64,000 bases of DNA from Nesterenkonia marinintestina (GTDB taxonomy: Bacteria; Actinomycetota; Actinomycetes; Actinomycetales; Micrococcaceae). The position numbers and the translations under genes are program-made. Under the pieces are notes generated by a model, which saw only the letters and a list, made by a program, of their open reading frames with translations, ran no database searches and had not been told where the DNA came from. The stretch is taken from the NCBI RefSeq assembly GCF_025420485.1, contig NZ_JAOEFD010000011.1, positions 32,480 to 96,479 of the forward strand, written 5' to 3'. Shown one piece after another: positions 24,381 through 32,282 of this stretch; the first letter of the stretch is position 1; each line of letters starts with the position of its first letter.

Positions 24381-24452
24381 ATCGAGTCCCCGATCCCTGC
24401 AGCGTGTCGGGGCAATTTCGGCCCGAACTGTGCCAGAAACAGGGGACTCGAT
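24381..24452 (+). repeat. 72-bp palindromic intergenic element, copy 5
   Basis: Begins ATCGAGTCCCCGATCCC and ends AGGGGACTCGAT. The left arm matches the common arm type, whereas the right arm has the divergent AGAAACAGGGG type shared only with copy 1 (in inverse orientation). A C-rich tract precedes it. It lies between the siderophore-interacting protein gene and rlmN. Confidence 0.93.
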
Positions 24453-24483
24453 GTGCGGGGAGGGGCGTGGGAGACTGGTGGTG

Positions 24484-25791
24484 ATGTCGAGAACCCAGGA
24501 CGGCGCCGGCGACCGCGCCAAGAGCAGCGCCGAGAACAGCGCTCAGAACCGCCCGCAGGTCCAGCCCAAGGCCGAGGGCTGGAAGCAGGCCGTCGACGCC
24601 GAGGGCCGTCCGAAGCTGCAGTTCGCCCAGTCCCGCCGGGTCTCCCAGCCGCCCAAGCACCTGGCCGACCTGACCCTGGCCGAACGCACCGACTGGGTGA
24701 AGGAGCTGGGCCACCCGGGCTTCCGCGCCAAGCAGCTCTCGGTCCACTACTTCACCCACTACACCTCCGACGCCTCAGAGATGACCGACCTGCCCGCGGA
24801 GACGCGGGAGGAGATGGTCGCCGAGCTCATGCCGCCGCTGCTCACCGAGGTGCGCCGCCTGCGCACCGACGACGGCGCCACCATCAAGTTCCTCTGGCGG
24901 CTCTTCGACGGCGCGCTCGTCGAATCGGTGCTCATGCGGTACCGCAGCCGCATCACCCTGTGCATCTCCTCCCAGTGCGGCTGCGGCATGAACTGCCCCT
25001 TCTGCGCCACCGGCCAGAACGGGCTCACCCGGAACATGTCCACCGCCGAGATCGTGGACCAGATCGTGCGGGCGAACCGGGTCATCGCCGCCGGTGAGCT
25101 CGACGCCCCCTCGGCCGAGGAGGTCGCCGAGGAGCAGGACCACACCGGCCTGGGCGAGGAGGCCGACGAGCCGTCGTCGCCGTCGGGCCCGCAGCGGGTC
25201 TCCAACATCGTGTTCATGGGGATGGGCGAGCCCCTGGCCAACTACAAGCGGGTCATGAACGCGATCCGCCGCATGGTGGACCCCGCCCCCGAGGGCCTGG
25301 GCATGAGCGCCCGCGGCATCACCGTCTCCACCGTCGGGCTGGTTCCGGCGATCCGCAAGCTCGCCGACGAAGACCTGCCGCTGACCTTCGCGCTGAGTCT
25401 GCACGCCCCCGACGACGAGCTGCGCGACGAGCTGATCCCGGTGAACTCCCGGTGGAAGGCCGATGAGGCGATCGACGCCGCCTATGAGTACTTCGAGAAG
25501 ACCGGGCGCCGGGTGTCCATCGAGTACGCGCTCATCAAGGACATGAACGACCACCCCTGGCGGGCCGATCTGCTGGCGGACAAGCTCAACGAACGCGGCC
25601 GCGGCTGGGTGCACGTGAACCCCATCCCGCTGAACCCGACCCCCGGGTCCATCTGGACGTCCTCGGAGCCGGCCGTCATGGCCGAGTTCCTGCGCCGGCT
25701 CGAGGCCAAGGGCGTGCCCACCACGCTGCGCGACACCCGCGGCAAGGAGATCGACGGGGCCTGCGGCCAGCTCGCCGCCGCCGAGGACTGA
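24484..25791 (+). CDS. rlmN: 23S rRNA (adenine2503-C2)-methyltransferase RlmN
   Basis: A 435-residue radical SAM enzyme that methylates A2503 of 23S rRNA and A37 of some tRNAs. The cluster-binding CxxxCxxC is CGMNCPFC (Cys167, Cys171, Cys174). Family segments [36 protein letters not shown] and the C-terminal [18 protein letters not shown] with the second catalytic Cys are intact. It is longer than usual, because of a hydrophilic N-terminus of about 45 residues and an acidic insertion at residues 203-239 between the radical SAM motif and the GEP motif. Either ATG 24484 or the GTG one codon earlier may be used. Confidence 0.95.
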   Translation: MSRTQDGAGDRAKSSAENSAQNRPQVQPKAEGWKQAVDAEGRPKLQFAQSRRVSQPPKHLADLTLAERTDWVKELGHPGFRAKQLSVHYFTHYTSDASEMTDLPAETREEMVAELMPPLLTEVRRLRTDDGATIKFLWRLFDGALVESVLMRYRSRITLCISSQCGCGMNCPFCATGQNGLTRNMSTAEIVDQIVRANRVIAAGELDAPSAEEVAEEQDHTGLGEEADEPSSPSGPQRVSNIVFMGMGEPLANYKRVMNAIRRMVDPAPEGLGMSARGITVSTVGLVPAIRKLADEDLPLTFALSLHAPDDELRDELIPVNSRWKADEAIDAAYEYFEKTGRRVSIEYALIKDMNDHPWRADLLADKLNERGRGWVHVNPIPLNPTPGSIWTSSEPAVMAEFLRRLEAKGVPTTLRDTRGKEIDGACGQLAAAED

Positions 25792-25812
25792 GCCGCGCGT
25801 AGGGTGGGGGCC

Positions 25813-27039
25813 ATGAGTCCGACCACACCGCCCGCCGCAGCACGCCGCCTCGGCCCCTCCCACCGCTCCGAGGTCCCCGGATTCCAGGTGGTCGACGTGC
25901 TCGCGCGCATCGAGACCCTGCGCGCCGAAGGCCACGACATCGTCTCGCTGACCGCCGGTGAGCCCGGATCCGGCGCCCCGCCCGAGGTGCATGCCGCCGC
26001 CGCGCGGATCCACTCCGAGCAGACCGTGCTGAACTACAGCCCCGGGCTCGGCATCCGCCCGCTGCGTGAGGCGATCGCCGCCCACGCCCGCAGCTGGTAC
26101 GACATCGACCTCGCCGCCGATCGGATCGCGGTCACCACCGGCTCCTCAGGGGCGTTCATGCTCACGTTCCTGGCCGCGTTCGACGTCGGCGACCGCGTCG
26201 CCCTCGCCCGTCCGGGCTACCCCGCCTACCGGAACATCCTGGCCAGCCTCGGCATCGAGGTCGTGGACCTGCCCTGCGGCCCCGAGGTCCGCTTCCAGCC
26301 GACCGCCGAGCAGCTGCACCGCACGGTCGCCGAGTCCGGACCGCTGGACGGGCTGATCCTCGCCTCCCCGGCCAACCCCACCGGGACGATGGTCCCCGAC
26401 GCGCAGATGGCCGAGCTGACCCGGTGGTGCACGGAGAACGGCGTCCGGCTCATCAGCGACGAGATCTACCACGGCATCACCGACGGCGCGGACTCGGTCA
26501 GCGCCCTGCAGCACACCGACGACGCCGTCGTCGTCTCCTCCTTCTCCAAGTACTGGGGGATGCCCGGGTGGCGGCTCGGCTGGGCGGTGCTCCCCGAGGA
26601 CCTCGTCGACCCGGTCTCCCGACTGGGCGGAAACGTCGCCCTCTGCGCCCCGCACGGCTCCCAGCTGGCGGCGGTGGAGGCGTTCTCGGAGGGTTCGCTG
26701 GAGTTCGCCCGGTCCCAGGTGGCCGAGTACTCACGCGCCCGGACCATGGTGCTCGACGCCCTGCCGCGGCTGGGCTGGTCGGACGCCGCCCCCGCCGACG
26801 GCGCGTTCTACGTCTACGCCCGCATCGGTGAGCACCTGGAGCGGTTCGGCGACTCACCGACCTACTGCCGCGCCCTGCTGGAGGAGGCCGGCGTGGCCGT
26901 GGTCCCCGGCACCGACTTCGACCCGGTCGACGGCGACGAATGGGTGCGCCTCTCGCTGGCCCCGGGCCCCGAGAAGGTCTCCGAGGGCCTGGAGCGGATC
27001 CTGACGTTCCATCACCGCTCCGGCTCGTCCGGATCCTGA
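25813..27039 (+). CDS. Class I/II PLP-dependent aminotransferase
   Basis: A 408-residue fold-type I aminotransferase. The N-terminal TAGEPGSGAPPEV, the glycine-rich TTGSSGAFML, ASPANPTGTMV, the DEIYHG aspartate and the Schiff-base lysine in SFSKYWGMPGWR (Lys246) are all present. Related to aspartate/MalY-type aminotransferases that act on aspartate, aromatic or other amino acids; the substrate is not decidable. A TAGGGT hexamer ends seven bases before the ATG, so the transcript may be leaderless, although the G-run between could act as a weak ribosome site. Its 3' end overlaps the convergent membrane-protein gene by 28 bp. Confidence 0.9.
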   Translation: MSPTTPPAAARRLGPSHRSEVPGFQVVDVLARIETLRAEGHDIVSLTAGEPGSGAPPEVHAAAARIHSEQTVLNYSPGLGIRPLREAIAAHARSWYDIDLAADRIAVTTGSSGAFMLTFLAAFDVGDRVALARPGYPAYRNILASLGIEVVDLPCGPEVRFQPTAEQLHRTVAESGPLDGLILASPANPTGTMVPDAQMAELTRWCTENGVRLISDEIYHGITDGADSVSALQHTDDAVVVSSFSKYWGMPGWRLGWAVLPEDLVDPVSRLGGNVALCAPHGSQLAAVEAFSEGSLEFARSQVAEYSRARTMVLDALPRLGWSDAAPADGAFYVYARIGEHLERFGDSPTYCRALLEEAGVAVVPGTDFDPVDGDEWVRLSLAPGPEKVSEGLERILTFHHRSGSSGS

Positions 27040-27578
27040 TCGGGCTCGCCGGCCTCCGCCCGTCGGCGGTATCCGCGGACGGTCAGCGCCACAGCGACCA
27101 CCCCCAGGACCGCGCCCGCCGCGGCGCCGAGGGCCATGCCCGTTCCGGCCGCCTCCTGCAGTCCGTCGGTGACGAACACCACTCCCGTCGGGACCGGCAC
27201 CAGGCCCTGACCGCGGGCGACCGTGTACCCCATCGCCAGACAGGTCAGGACGATCGTGCCTCCTGCGAAGATCGCCGACCCCAGCCGGTGCCGTCCGCGG
27301 CGGGCCAGCAGCTCGAAGGGTTCGACGCCTCGGCGTCGGCAGTACCAGTGCATCGAGTAGGAGGGCAGCATCGCGACGACGAGGAGGGCCAGCGGGACGA
27401 GGACCTGGCCGGCCACCGCACTCGCCAGCGCCCCGAGCAGGCAGGCGTACAGGGTCAGTGAGGCCGCGAAGGCCCCGGACTCCGTGCAGACGGCGCGTTC
27501 GCGCTCATCGGCGGCCTCGGTTCCTTCTGTGTGGACGAGGCGCTCAGCCCAGCGGTCCAGGACGTTGTTCGTGGTCAT
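27012..27578 (-). CDS. Small membrane protein paired with an XRE regulator
   Basis: A 188-residue membrane protein with four predicted hydrophobic helices and charged loops; the N-terminus ends DERERAVCTESG before the first helix, and the C-terminus is acidic (EPDQDPDEPER). It resembles DUF2178-like proteins and other small membrane partners that commonly follow YozG-like regulators, but I do not recognise a specific family with certainty. It is the second gene after the XRE gene (21-bp gap, GGAGA ahead of its ATG), so the two form an operon. Function unknown; stress or bacteriocin response is sometimes suggested for such pairs. Confidence 0.75.
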   Translation of the reverse strand: MTTNNVLDRWAERLVHTEGTEAADERERAVCTESGAFAASLTLYACLLGALASAVAGQVLVPLALLVVAMLPSYSMHWYCRRRGVEPFELLARRGRHRLGSAIFAGGTIVLTCLAMGYTVARGQGLVPVPTGVVFVTDGLQEAAGTGMALGAAAGAVLGVVAVALTVRGYRRRAEAGEPDQDPDEPER

Positions 27579-27599
27579 GATGACTCTCCTTCTCCGTTC

Positions 27600-27833
27600 T
27601 CAGGCCTCGGTCCGGTCCAGCTGATGTCCGAAGAGGTGCTCGACGGTGGTGTCCAGCTCTCGCGCGATCCGCAGGGCGAGGAGGACGGAGGGGGAGTAGT
27701 CCCCCTGCTCCACGGCGACGATGGTCTGCCGGCTGACGCTGACATGTCTCGCCAGCTCCGCCTGGGTAAGGCGCCGGGACTTCCGCAGGTCCCGGATGCG
27801 GCGGTCGGAGTCGGCGGTGCTGACGTCGGCCAT
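27600..27833 (-). CDS. Small XRE/Cro-type transcriptional regulator (YozG-like)
   Basis: A 77-residue single helix-turn-helix protein: [39 protein letters not shown] is the Cro/CI fold and [17 protein letters not shown] the C-terminal helix, as in YozG-like regulators. The ATG at 27833 is used because the longer frame upstream would run through the operator cluster. It lacks any effector domain, so it probably acts with the membrane protein encoded next. Four TTGACAT-like half-sites lie immediately upstream, indicating autoregulation. Confidence 0.88.
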   Translation of the reverse strand: MADVSTADSDRRIRDLRKSRRLTQAELARHVSVSRQTIVAVEQGDYSPSVLLALRIARELDTTVEHLFGHQLDRTEA

Positions 27834-27840
27834 AGGAGAA

Positions 27841-27881
27841 GTCAACTCGGTTTGACATCGTATGTCAAGAGAAGTTGACAT
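27841..27881. promoter_or_regulatory. Operator cluster of the XRE regulator
   Basis: A perfect palindrome TTGACATCGTATGTCAA (27852-27868; 7-bp arms, 3-bp spacer) is flanked by GTCAAC (27841-27846) and GTTGACAT (27874-27881). The four half-sites have about one helical turn spacing and cover the region where the promoter of the XRE gene should be (TTGACA reads as a -35 on either strand). Confidence 0.7.
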
Positions 27882-28030
27882 CATCGATGAGGCAAGTGTG
27901 ACCTTAGGAATCCGTCACAATTAGCGCACATCTGCGTATCCATATACGATGAGGTGGTCCGACGCACCGAGTTCAGCGGACGCCCCACGCACCCGAGGGG
28001 ACCACTCACCCTTGGAAAGGACACGCACGC

Positions 28031-29089
28031 ATGACGCAGACCCCCTCCACCCGCGCCGCTCGGCTCACCGCCGTGACCGCCGTCGGCGCACTCACCGTCA
28101 CCCTCGCAGCCTGCGGAGACGACGGGGGGAACGGCGGCGAGGAGGCCGCCGACCAGGACAGCCTGGTGCTGTACTCGGGCCGGAACGAGGAGCTGATCCA
28201 GCCGCTCATCGACGACTTCACCGAGGAGACCGGAGTGGAGGTCGACGTCCGCTACGGCGACACCGCCGAGCTCGCCGCCCAGCTGCTCGAGGAGGGTGAC
28301 AACACCGACGCCGACGTCTTCCTCGCACAGGACGCCGGCGCACTCGGCCAGGTCGCCTCCGAGGGGATGTTCGACACCCTCGACTCCGAGCTGCTGGACC
28401 AGGTCCCCGAGATCTACCGGGACGCCGACGAGCAGTGGGTCGGACTCTCCGGGCGCCTGCGCACCCTGATCTACAACGAGGACCTCGTCGACGAGGACGA
28501 GCTGCCCGAGCGCGTCGAGGACATCAATGACGAGGAGTACCAGGGCCGGGTCGCCGTCGCCCCGACCAACGCCTCCTTCCAGTCCTTCGTCACCGCCTAC
28601 CGGGAGCTCGAGGGCGACGAGGCCGCCGAGGACTTCCTCTCCGGCCTCGCCGAGAACGACGCCCCCATCCGTGAGAAGAACGGCGAGATCGTCACCGACG
28701 TCGCCTCCGGCTCCCTGGAGATGGGCCTGGTCAACCACTACTACCTCTACGCCCAGGCCGAGGAGTCCGGCGAGGACCCCGAGGACATGGACATCGCCAA
28801 CCACCTCTTCGGCGACGGCGACGTCGGCGCCCTGATGAACGTGGCCGGCGCCGGAGTCATGGACGCAGACCACGAGCCCTCCCAGCAGCTGATGGAGTAC
28901 CTGCTCGGCGAGGACGGTCAGTCCTACTTCGTCGAAGAGACCGCCGAGTACCCGATGATCGAGGGCATGGACGGCCCCGAGGGCATGCCCGCCCTGGAGG
29001 ACCTCGACATCCCCGACATCGATCTCAACCGCCTCGAGGACCTCGAGACCACGGTCGAGAAGATCACGGACTCAGGATTGGCGGGCTGA
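28031..29089 (+). CDS. Iron(III) ABC transporter substrate-binding lipoprotein (FbpA type)
   Basis: A 352-residue binding protein with lipobox TLAAC (Cys28) and an acidic mature region. DSLVLYSGRNEELIQPLIDDF is the typical N-terminal strand of FbpA/FutA proteins and VNHYYLYAQ carries the paired tyrosines that bind ferric iron in this family. It begins the FbpABC-type operon, 10 bp before the permease gene. Transports free or citrate-type ferric iron rather than siderophores. The upstream region holds a short palindrome (CGTAT...ATACG at 27935-27948) but no convincing DtxR box. Confidence 0.92.
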   Translation: MTQTPSTRAARLTAVTAVGALTVTLAACGDDGGNGGEEAADQDSLVLYSGRNEELIQPLIDDFTEETGVEVDVRYGDTAELAAQLLEEGDNTDADVFLAQDAGALGQVASEGMFDTLDSELLDQVPEIYRDADEQWVGLSGRLRTLIYNEDLVDEDELPERVEDINDEEYQGRVAVAPTNASFQSFVTAYRELEGDEAAEDFLSGLAENDAPIREKNGEIVTDVASGSLEMGLVNHYYLYAQAEESGEDPEDMDIANHLFGDGDVGALMNVAGAGVMDADHEPSQQLMEYLLGEDGQSYFVEETAEYPMIEGMDGPEGMPALEDLDIPDIDLNRLEDLETTVEKITDSGLAG

Positions 29090-29099
29090 TCCCACCCCC

Positions 29100-30800
29100 A
29101 TGACCCTGCTGCAGGACTCGCCGCACACCCGGACCGACCGGGCAGCACCGGACGGTCCGGGCGTCGGCGCGCCCGGGACCGGGATCCCCGGCACCGGGGG
29201 TCCCGACGGTCCCGCGGGACTCTTCGGCCGCGGACGCCGCCCCGTCCCGCGCCGCCGAGGTCCCGCCCGCCTGCTGCCGGCCTGGATGGTCATCCTGGCC
29301 GTGGTCACCACCGCAGTGGCCCTGCTGCCGCTGTTCTACCTCGTGGTCCGCGCCGCGGAGTACCCCACCGCAGACTTCATCGACACCGTGTTCTCCGCCC
29401 GCAGCGGACGGCTGGCGGTCAGCTCGGCGATGCTGACCACCGTGGTCACTGGGCTCTGCCTGGTCATCGGCGTCGGACTGGCGGTGCTGGTCACCCGCAC
29501 CCGCATCCCCGGACGGCGCCTGCTCGCCGTGGCCGCCGCCCTGCCCCTCGCGGTGCCCAGCTACGTGGCCGCCTACTCGTGGCAGTCGATGAACCAGCTG
29601 GTCAGCCCCGGCACCACCTTCGAAGGGTTCTGGCCCGCGGTCGCAGTCATCACCCTGGTCACCTACCCCTACGTGTACCTGCCGACCGTCGCCGCACTGC
29701 TGGCCGTGGGCTCCGACCAGGAGGAGGCCGCCCGCTCGCTGGGCCGCGGCCCGGTGCACACCTTCCTCACCGTCACGGTCCGCCAGGCCACCCCCGCCAT
29801 CGCCTCGGGCGGGCTGCTGTGCGCCATCTACGTCATCGCCGACTTCGGGGCGGTGGCGATCCTGCGCGTGGACACCTTCACCCGCGTGGTCTACACCAGC
29901 TTCTCCATGGGCTTCGACAGGATCGGCGCCGTCGCCCTGTCCACCGTGCTGCTGGCCCTGACCATGGGCGTGCTCTTCGTCGAAGGACGCATCCGACGCA
30001 CCGCCACCCGGTACTCCCAGGTCGGCTCCGGATCCGGCGGCCGGCCCGCACGCGCCCCGCTGGGACGGTGGCGCGTCCCCGCCCTGGCGGCCGGCTGGGC
30101 CCCCATCGTCGTCGCACTCGGGGTGCCGGTGGCCGCGCTGAGCCTGTGGTCCGGGCGGGGGGTCTCCCGACCCGGATCCATGGAGGAGGTCCTCGGTGCG
30201 CTGATCAACTCCCTCTGGGCCGCCGGGGCCGGTGCCCTGGCGACCACCGCGATCGCCCTGCCGCTGGCGCTGTGCCTGGCGAGGCGCCCCTCGCTGCTCA
30301 GCCGCAGCCTGGAGCGGATGGCCTACCTCGCCCACTCGCTGCCCGGCCCCGTCGTCGGACTCTCGGTGGTCATGCTCGGCATCGCCGTGCTGCCGATGTT
30401 CTACCAGACCATGTGGATGCTGGTCCTGGCCTACTGCACCCTGATGCTTCCCCTGGCCCTCGGCCCGGCGCTCGCCGCGGCCCTGCACGCCCCGCCCGAG
30501 CTCGAGGAGGCCGCCCGCTCGCTGGGCCGGCCGCCGCTGATCGCCTACCTGCGCGTCACCCTGCCGCTGATGGCCCCGGGAATCGGCGCCGGTGCGATGA
30601 TGGTCATGCTCACCGCGATCAAGGAGCTGCCCGCCACCCTGATGCTGCGCCCCACCGGATTCGACACCCTGGCCACCCGGCTGTGGACCTACACCGGCTC
30701 CGAGTCCTACGCGGCCGCCGCGCCCTTCGCGCTGCTGCTGGTGCTGGTCGCCTCCGTACCCGTATGGCTGCTGGTCTCCCGACTGCTGAAGGAGGTGTGA
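29100..30800 (+). CDS. Iron(III) ABC transporter permease (FbpB type)
   Basis: A 566-residue permease made of two fused homologous halves of about six helices each. Each half ends with the ABC permease EAA-type loop: EEAARSLGRGPVHTFLTV near residue 215 and EEAARSLGRPPLIAYLRV near residue 470. The first 60 residues are a Gly/Pro/Arg-rich cytosolic extension. Forms the membrane channel for the binding protein encoded upstream; the ATPase gene follows after two bases. The 10-bp gap to the upstream gene leaves no clear Shine-Dalgarno, so translation may be coupled. Confidence 0.93.
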   Translation: MTLLQDSPHTRTDRAAPDGPGVGAPGTGIPGTGGPDGPAGLFGRGRRPVPRRRGPARLLPAWMVILAVVTTAVALLPLFYLVVRAAEYPTADFIDTVFSARSGRLAVSSAMLTTVVTGLCLVIGVGLAVLVTRTRIPGRRLLAVAAALPLAVPSYVAAYSWQSMNQLVSPGTTFEGFWPAVAVITLVTYPYVYLPTVAALLAVGSDQEEAARSLGRGPVHTFLTVTVRQATPAIASGGLLCAIYVIADFGAVAILRVDTFTRVVYTSFSMGFDRIGAVALSTVLLALTMGVLFVEGRIRRTATRYSQVGSGSGGRPARAPLGRWRVPALAAGWAPIVVALGVPVAALSLWSGRGVSRPGSMEEVLGALINSLWAAGAGALATTAIALPLALCLARRPSLLSRSLERMAYLAHSLPGPVVGLSVVMLGIAVLPMFYQTMWMLVLAYCTLMLPLALGPALAAALHAPPELEEAARSLGRPPLIAYLRVTLPLMAPGIGAGAMMVMLTAIKELPATLMLRPTGFDTLATRLWTYTGSESYAAAAPFALLLVLVASVPVWLLVSRLLKEV

Positions 30801-30802
30801 GG

Positions 30803-31873
30803 ATGACGACGACGAACCGCGCCGGGACCCTCGACGTCTCCGGGGTCACCGCCCGCTACGGGGCCGAGACCGTCCTCGACGACGTCGCCCTGCACGCAGA
30901 GCGCGGCTCCACCCTGGCGGTGATCGGCCCCTCCGGGTCCGGGAAGACCACACTGATGCGCGTGATCGCCGGCTTCCTGCAGCCCGAGTGCGGCACCGTG
31001 CGCCTGGACGACCGCGACATCACCGCCGTGCCCGCCCACCGGCGGCGCATCGGCCTCGTCGCCCAGGACGGGGCGCTGTTCCCGCACCTGACGGTGACCC
31101 AGAACATCGCCTTCGGGCTGGACCGCCGACGGCTCGGCCGCGAAGAGGTCCGGCGCCGCGCCGACGAGATGCTCGAACTGGTCAGCCTCACCTCCGAGCA
31201 CGGCCGACGCCGCCCCGACCAGCTCTCCGGCGGACAGCGCCAGCGGGTGGCCCTGGCCCGCGCGCTGGCCCGCGGCCCCGAGCTGATCCTGCTCGACGAA
31301 CCGTTCTCCGCCCTGGACTCGGGCCTGCGGGACCGCACCCGCCGGGCGGTGCGCGAGGTCCTCGCCGAGACCGGCACCACCGCGCTGCTGGTCACCCACG
31401 ACCAGAACGAGGCGCTGTCCTTCGCCGACCAGGTCGCCGTGCTCAGCGACGGACGGCTGCGGCAGGCCGCCGCACCCCGGGAGATCTACTCCACCCCGGC
31501 GGACCTGGAGACCGCGAAGTTCCTGGGCGAATCGGTGGTCCTGGAGGCCGAGGCCTCCGCCGGCGTGGCCGAGTGCGTGCTCGGTCAGGTGCCGCTGCGC
31601 GGCCCGGGCAGCCAGGGTCGGGTGCGGCTGCTGCTGCGCCCCGAACAGCTGCGCCTGGTCGCCCCGGGCGACGGGGTCCCGGGCACGGTCATCGACTTCG
31701 ACTACTACGGCCACGACTGCGCGATCACCGTGGAGGTCTCCGGAACCTCCGAACTGGTCCGCGTGCGCGAGCTGGACGCCGAGCCGATCCCGCCGGGCAC
31801 CCCCGTGGGACTGCGCGTGGAGGGCTCCGGGGTCGCATTCGCGCCCGAGTCCCGCCTGCGCTTCCTCACCTGA
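30803..31873 (+). CDS. Iron(III) ABC transporter ATP-binding protein (FbpC type)
   Basis: A 356-residue ABC ATPase. Walker A GPSGSGKTT is at residues 42-50, the signature LSGGQRQR and Walker B LILLDEPFSALD are near 135-165, and the switch His is in LLVTHDQNEAL. The last 120 residues form a TOBE-type domain (RLLLRPEQLRLV), usual for ferric iron importers. GGAGG precedes the ATG, set two bases past the permease stop. A longer frame upstream is a shadow of the permease gene. Confidence 0.93.
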   Translation: MTTTNRAGTLDVSGVTARYGAETVLDDVALHAERGSTLAVIGPSGSGKTTLMRVIAGFLQPECGTVRLDDRDITAVPAHRRRIGLVAQDGALFPHLTVTQNIAFGLDRRRLGREEVRRRADEMLELVSLTSEHGRRRPDQLSGGQRQRVALARALARGPELILLDEPFSALDSGLRDRTRRAVREVLAETGTTALLVTHDQNEALSFADQVAVLSDGRLRQAAAPREIYSTPADLETAKFLGESVVLEAEASAGVAECVLGQVPLRGPGSQGRVRLLLRPEQLRLVAPGDGVPGTVIDFDYYGHDCAITVEVSGTSELVRVRELDAEPIPPGTPVGLRVEGSGVAFAPESRLRFLT

Positions 31874-31940
31874 GCGGCCGGCCTGCCATGATGGAGGGCG
31901 TGACCGCACGCCTGTTCCCGAAGCCGACCAGGAGCTGATG

Positions 31941-32282
31941 ATGAGCGAACCGATCCGCGTCGCCGCCGTCGAGGACATCGACGAGGGCGAGGCCCTGCTG
32001 CTGCAGCCGGAGGTCACCGGCGCCTCGGAGCCCATCTCCGTGTTCCACGGCGAGGACGGGGGCTTCTACGCCCTCGACGACGAGTGCACCCACGAGACCG
32101 CCTCCCTGGCCGACGGCCTCGTCGACGGGGACACCGTCGAATGCCCCAAGCACTCGGCCGCGTTCTGCCTGAAGGACGGACGTGCCCTGTGCCTGCCCGC
32201 CACCCGCGACGCCCGCACCCACAGGGTCGAGGTCCGCGACGGTGAGATCTACCTGCATCCCGGGGTGCCGGCCCAGGCATGA
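31941..32282 (+). CDS. Rieske [2Fe-2S] ferredoxin
   Basis: A 113-residue ferredoxin with the Rieske ligands CTH (Cys49, His51) and CPKH (Cys68, His71). It is close to the small ferredoxins of bacterial ring-hydroxylating dioxygenases, carrying electrons from a reductase to an oxygenase. The ATG at 31941 is six bases past GGAG; an ATG one codon earlier is also possible. The stop overlaps the next ATG as ATGA, so it is coupled to the reductase. No oxygenase gene is present in the window. Confidence 0.92.
   Translation: MSEPIRVAAVEDIDEGEALLLQPEVTGASEPISVFHGEDGGFYALDDECTHETASLADGLVDGDTVECPKHSAAFCLKDGRALCLPATRDARTHRVEVRDGEIYLHPGVPAQA

Noticed and set aside
27901..27925. DtxR/IdeR box before the FbpA-type gene (TTAGGAATC...)
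   Set aside because: Only the first half-site fits; the second arm does not.
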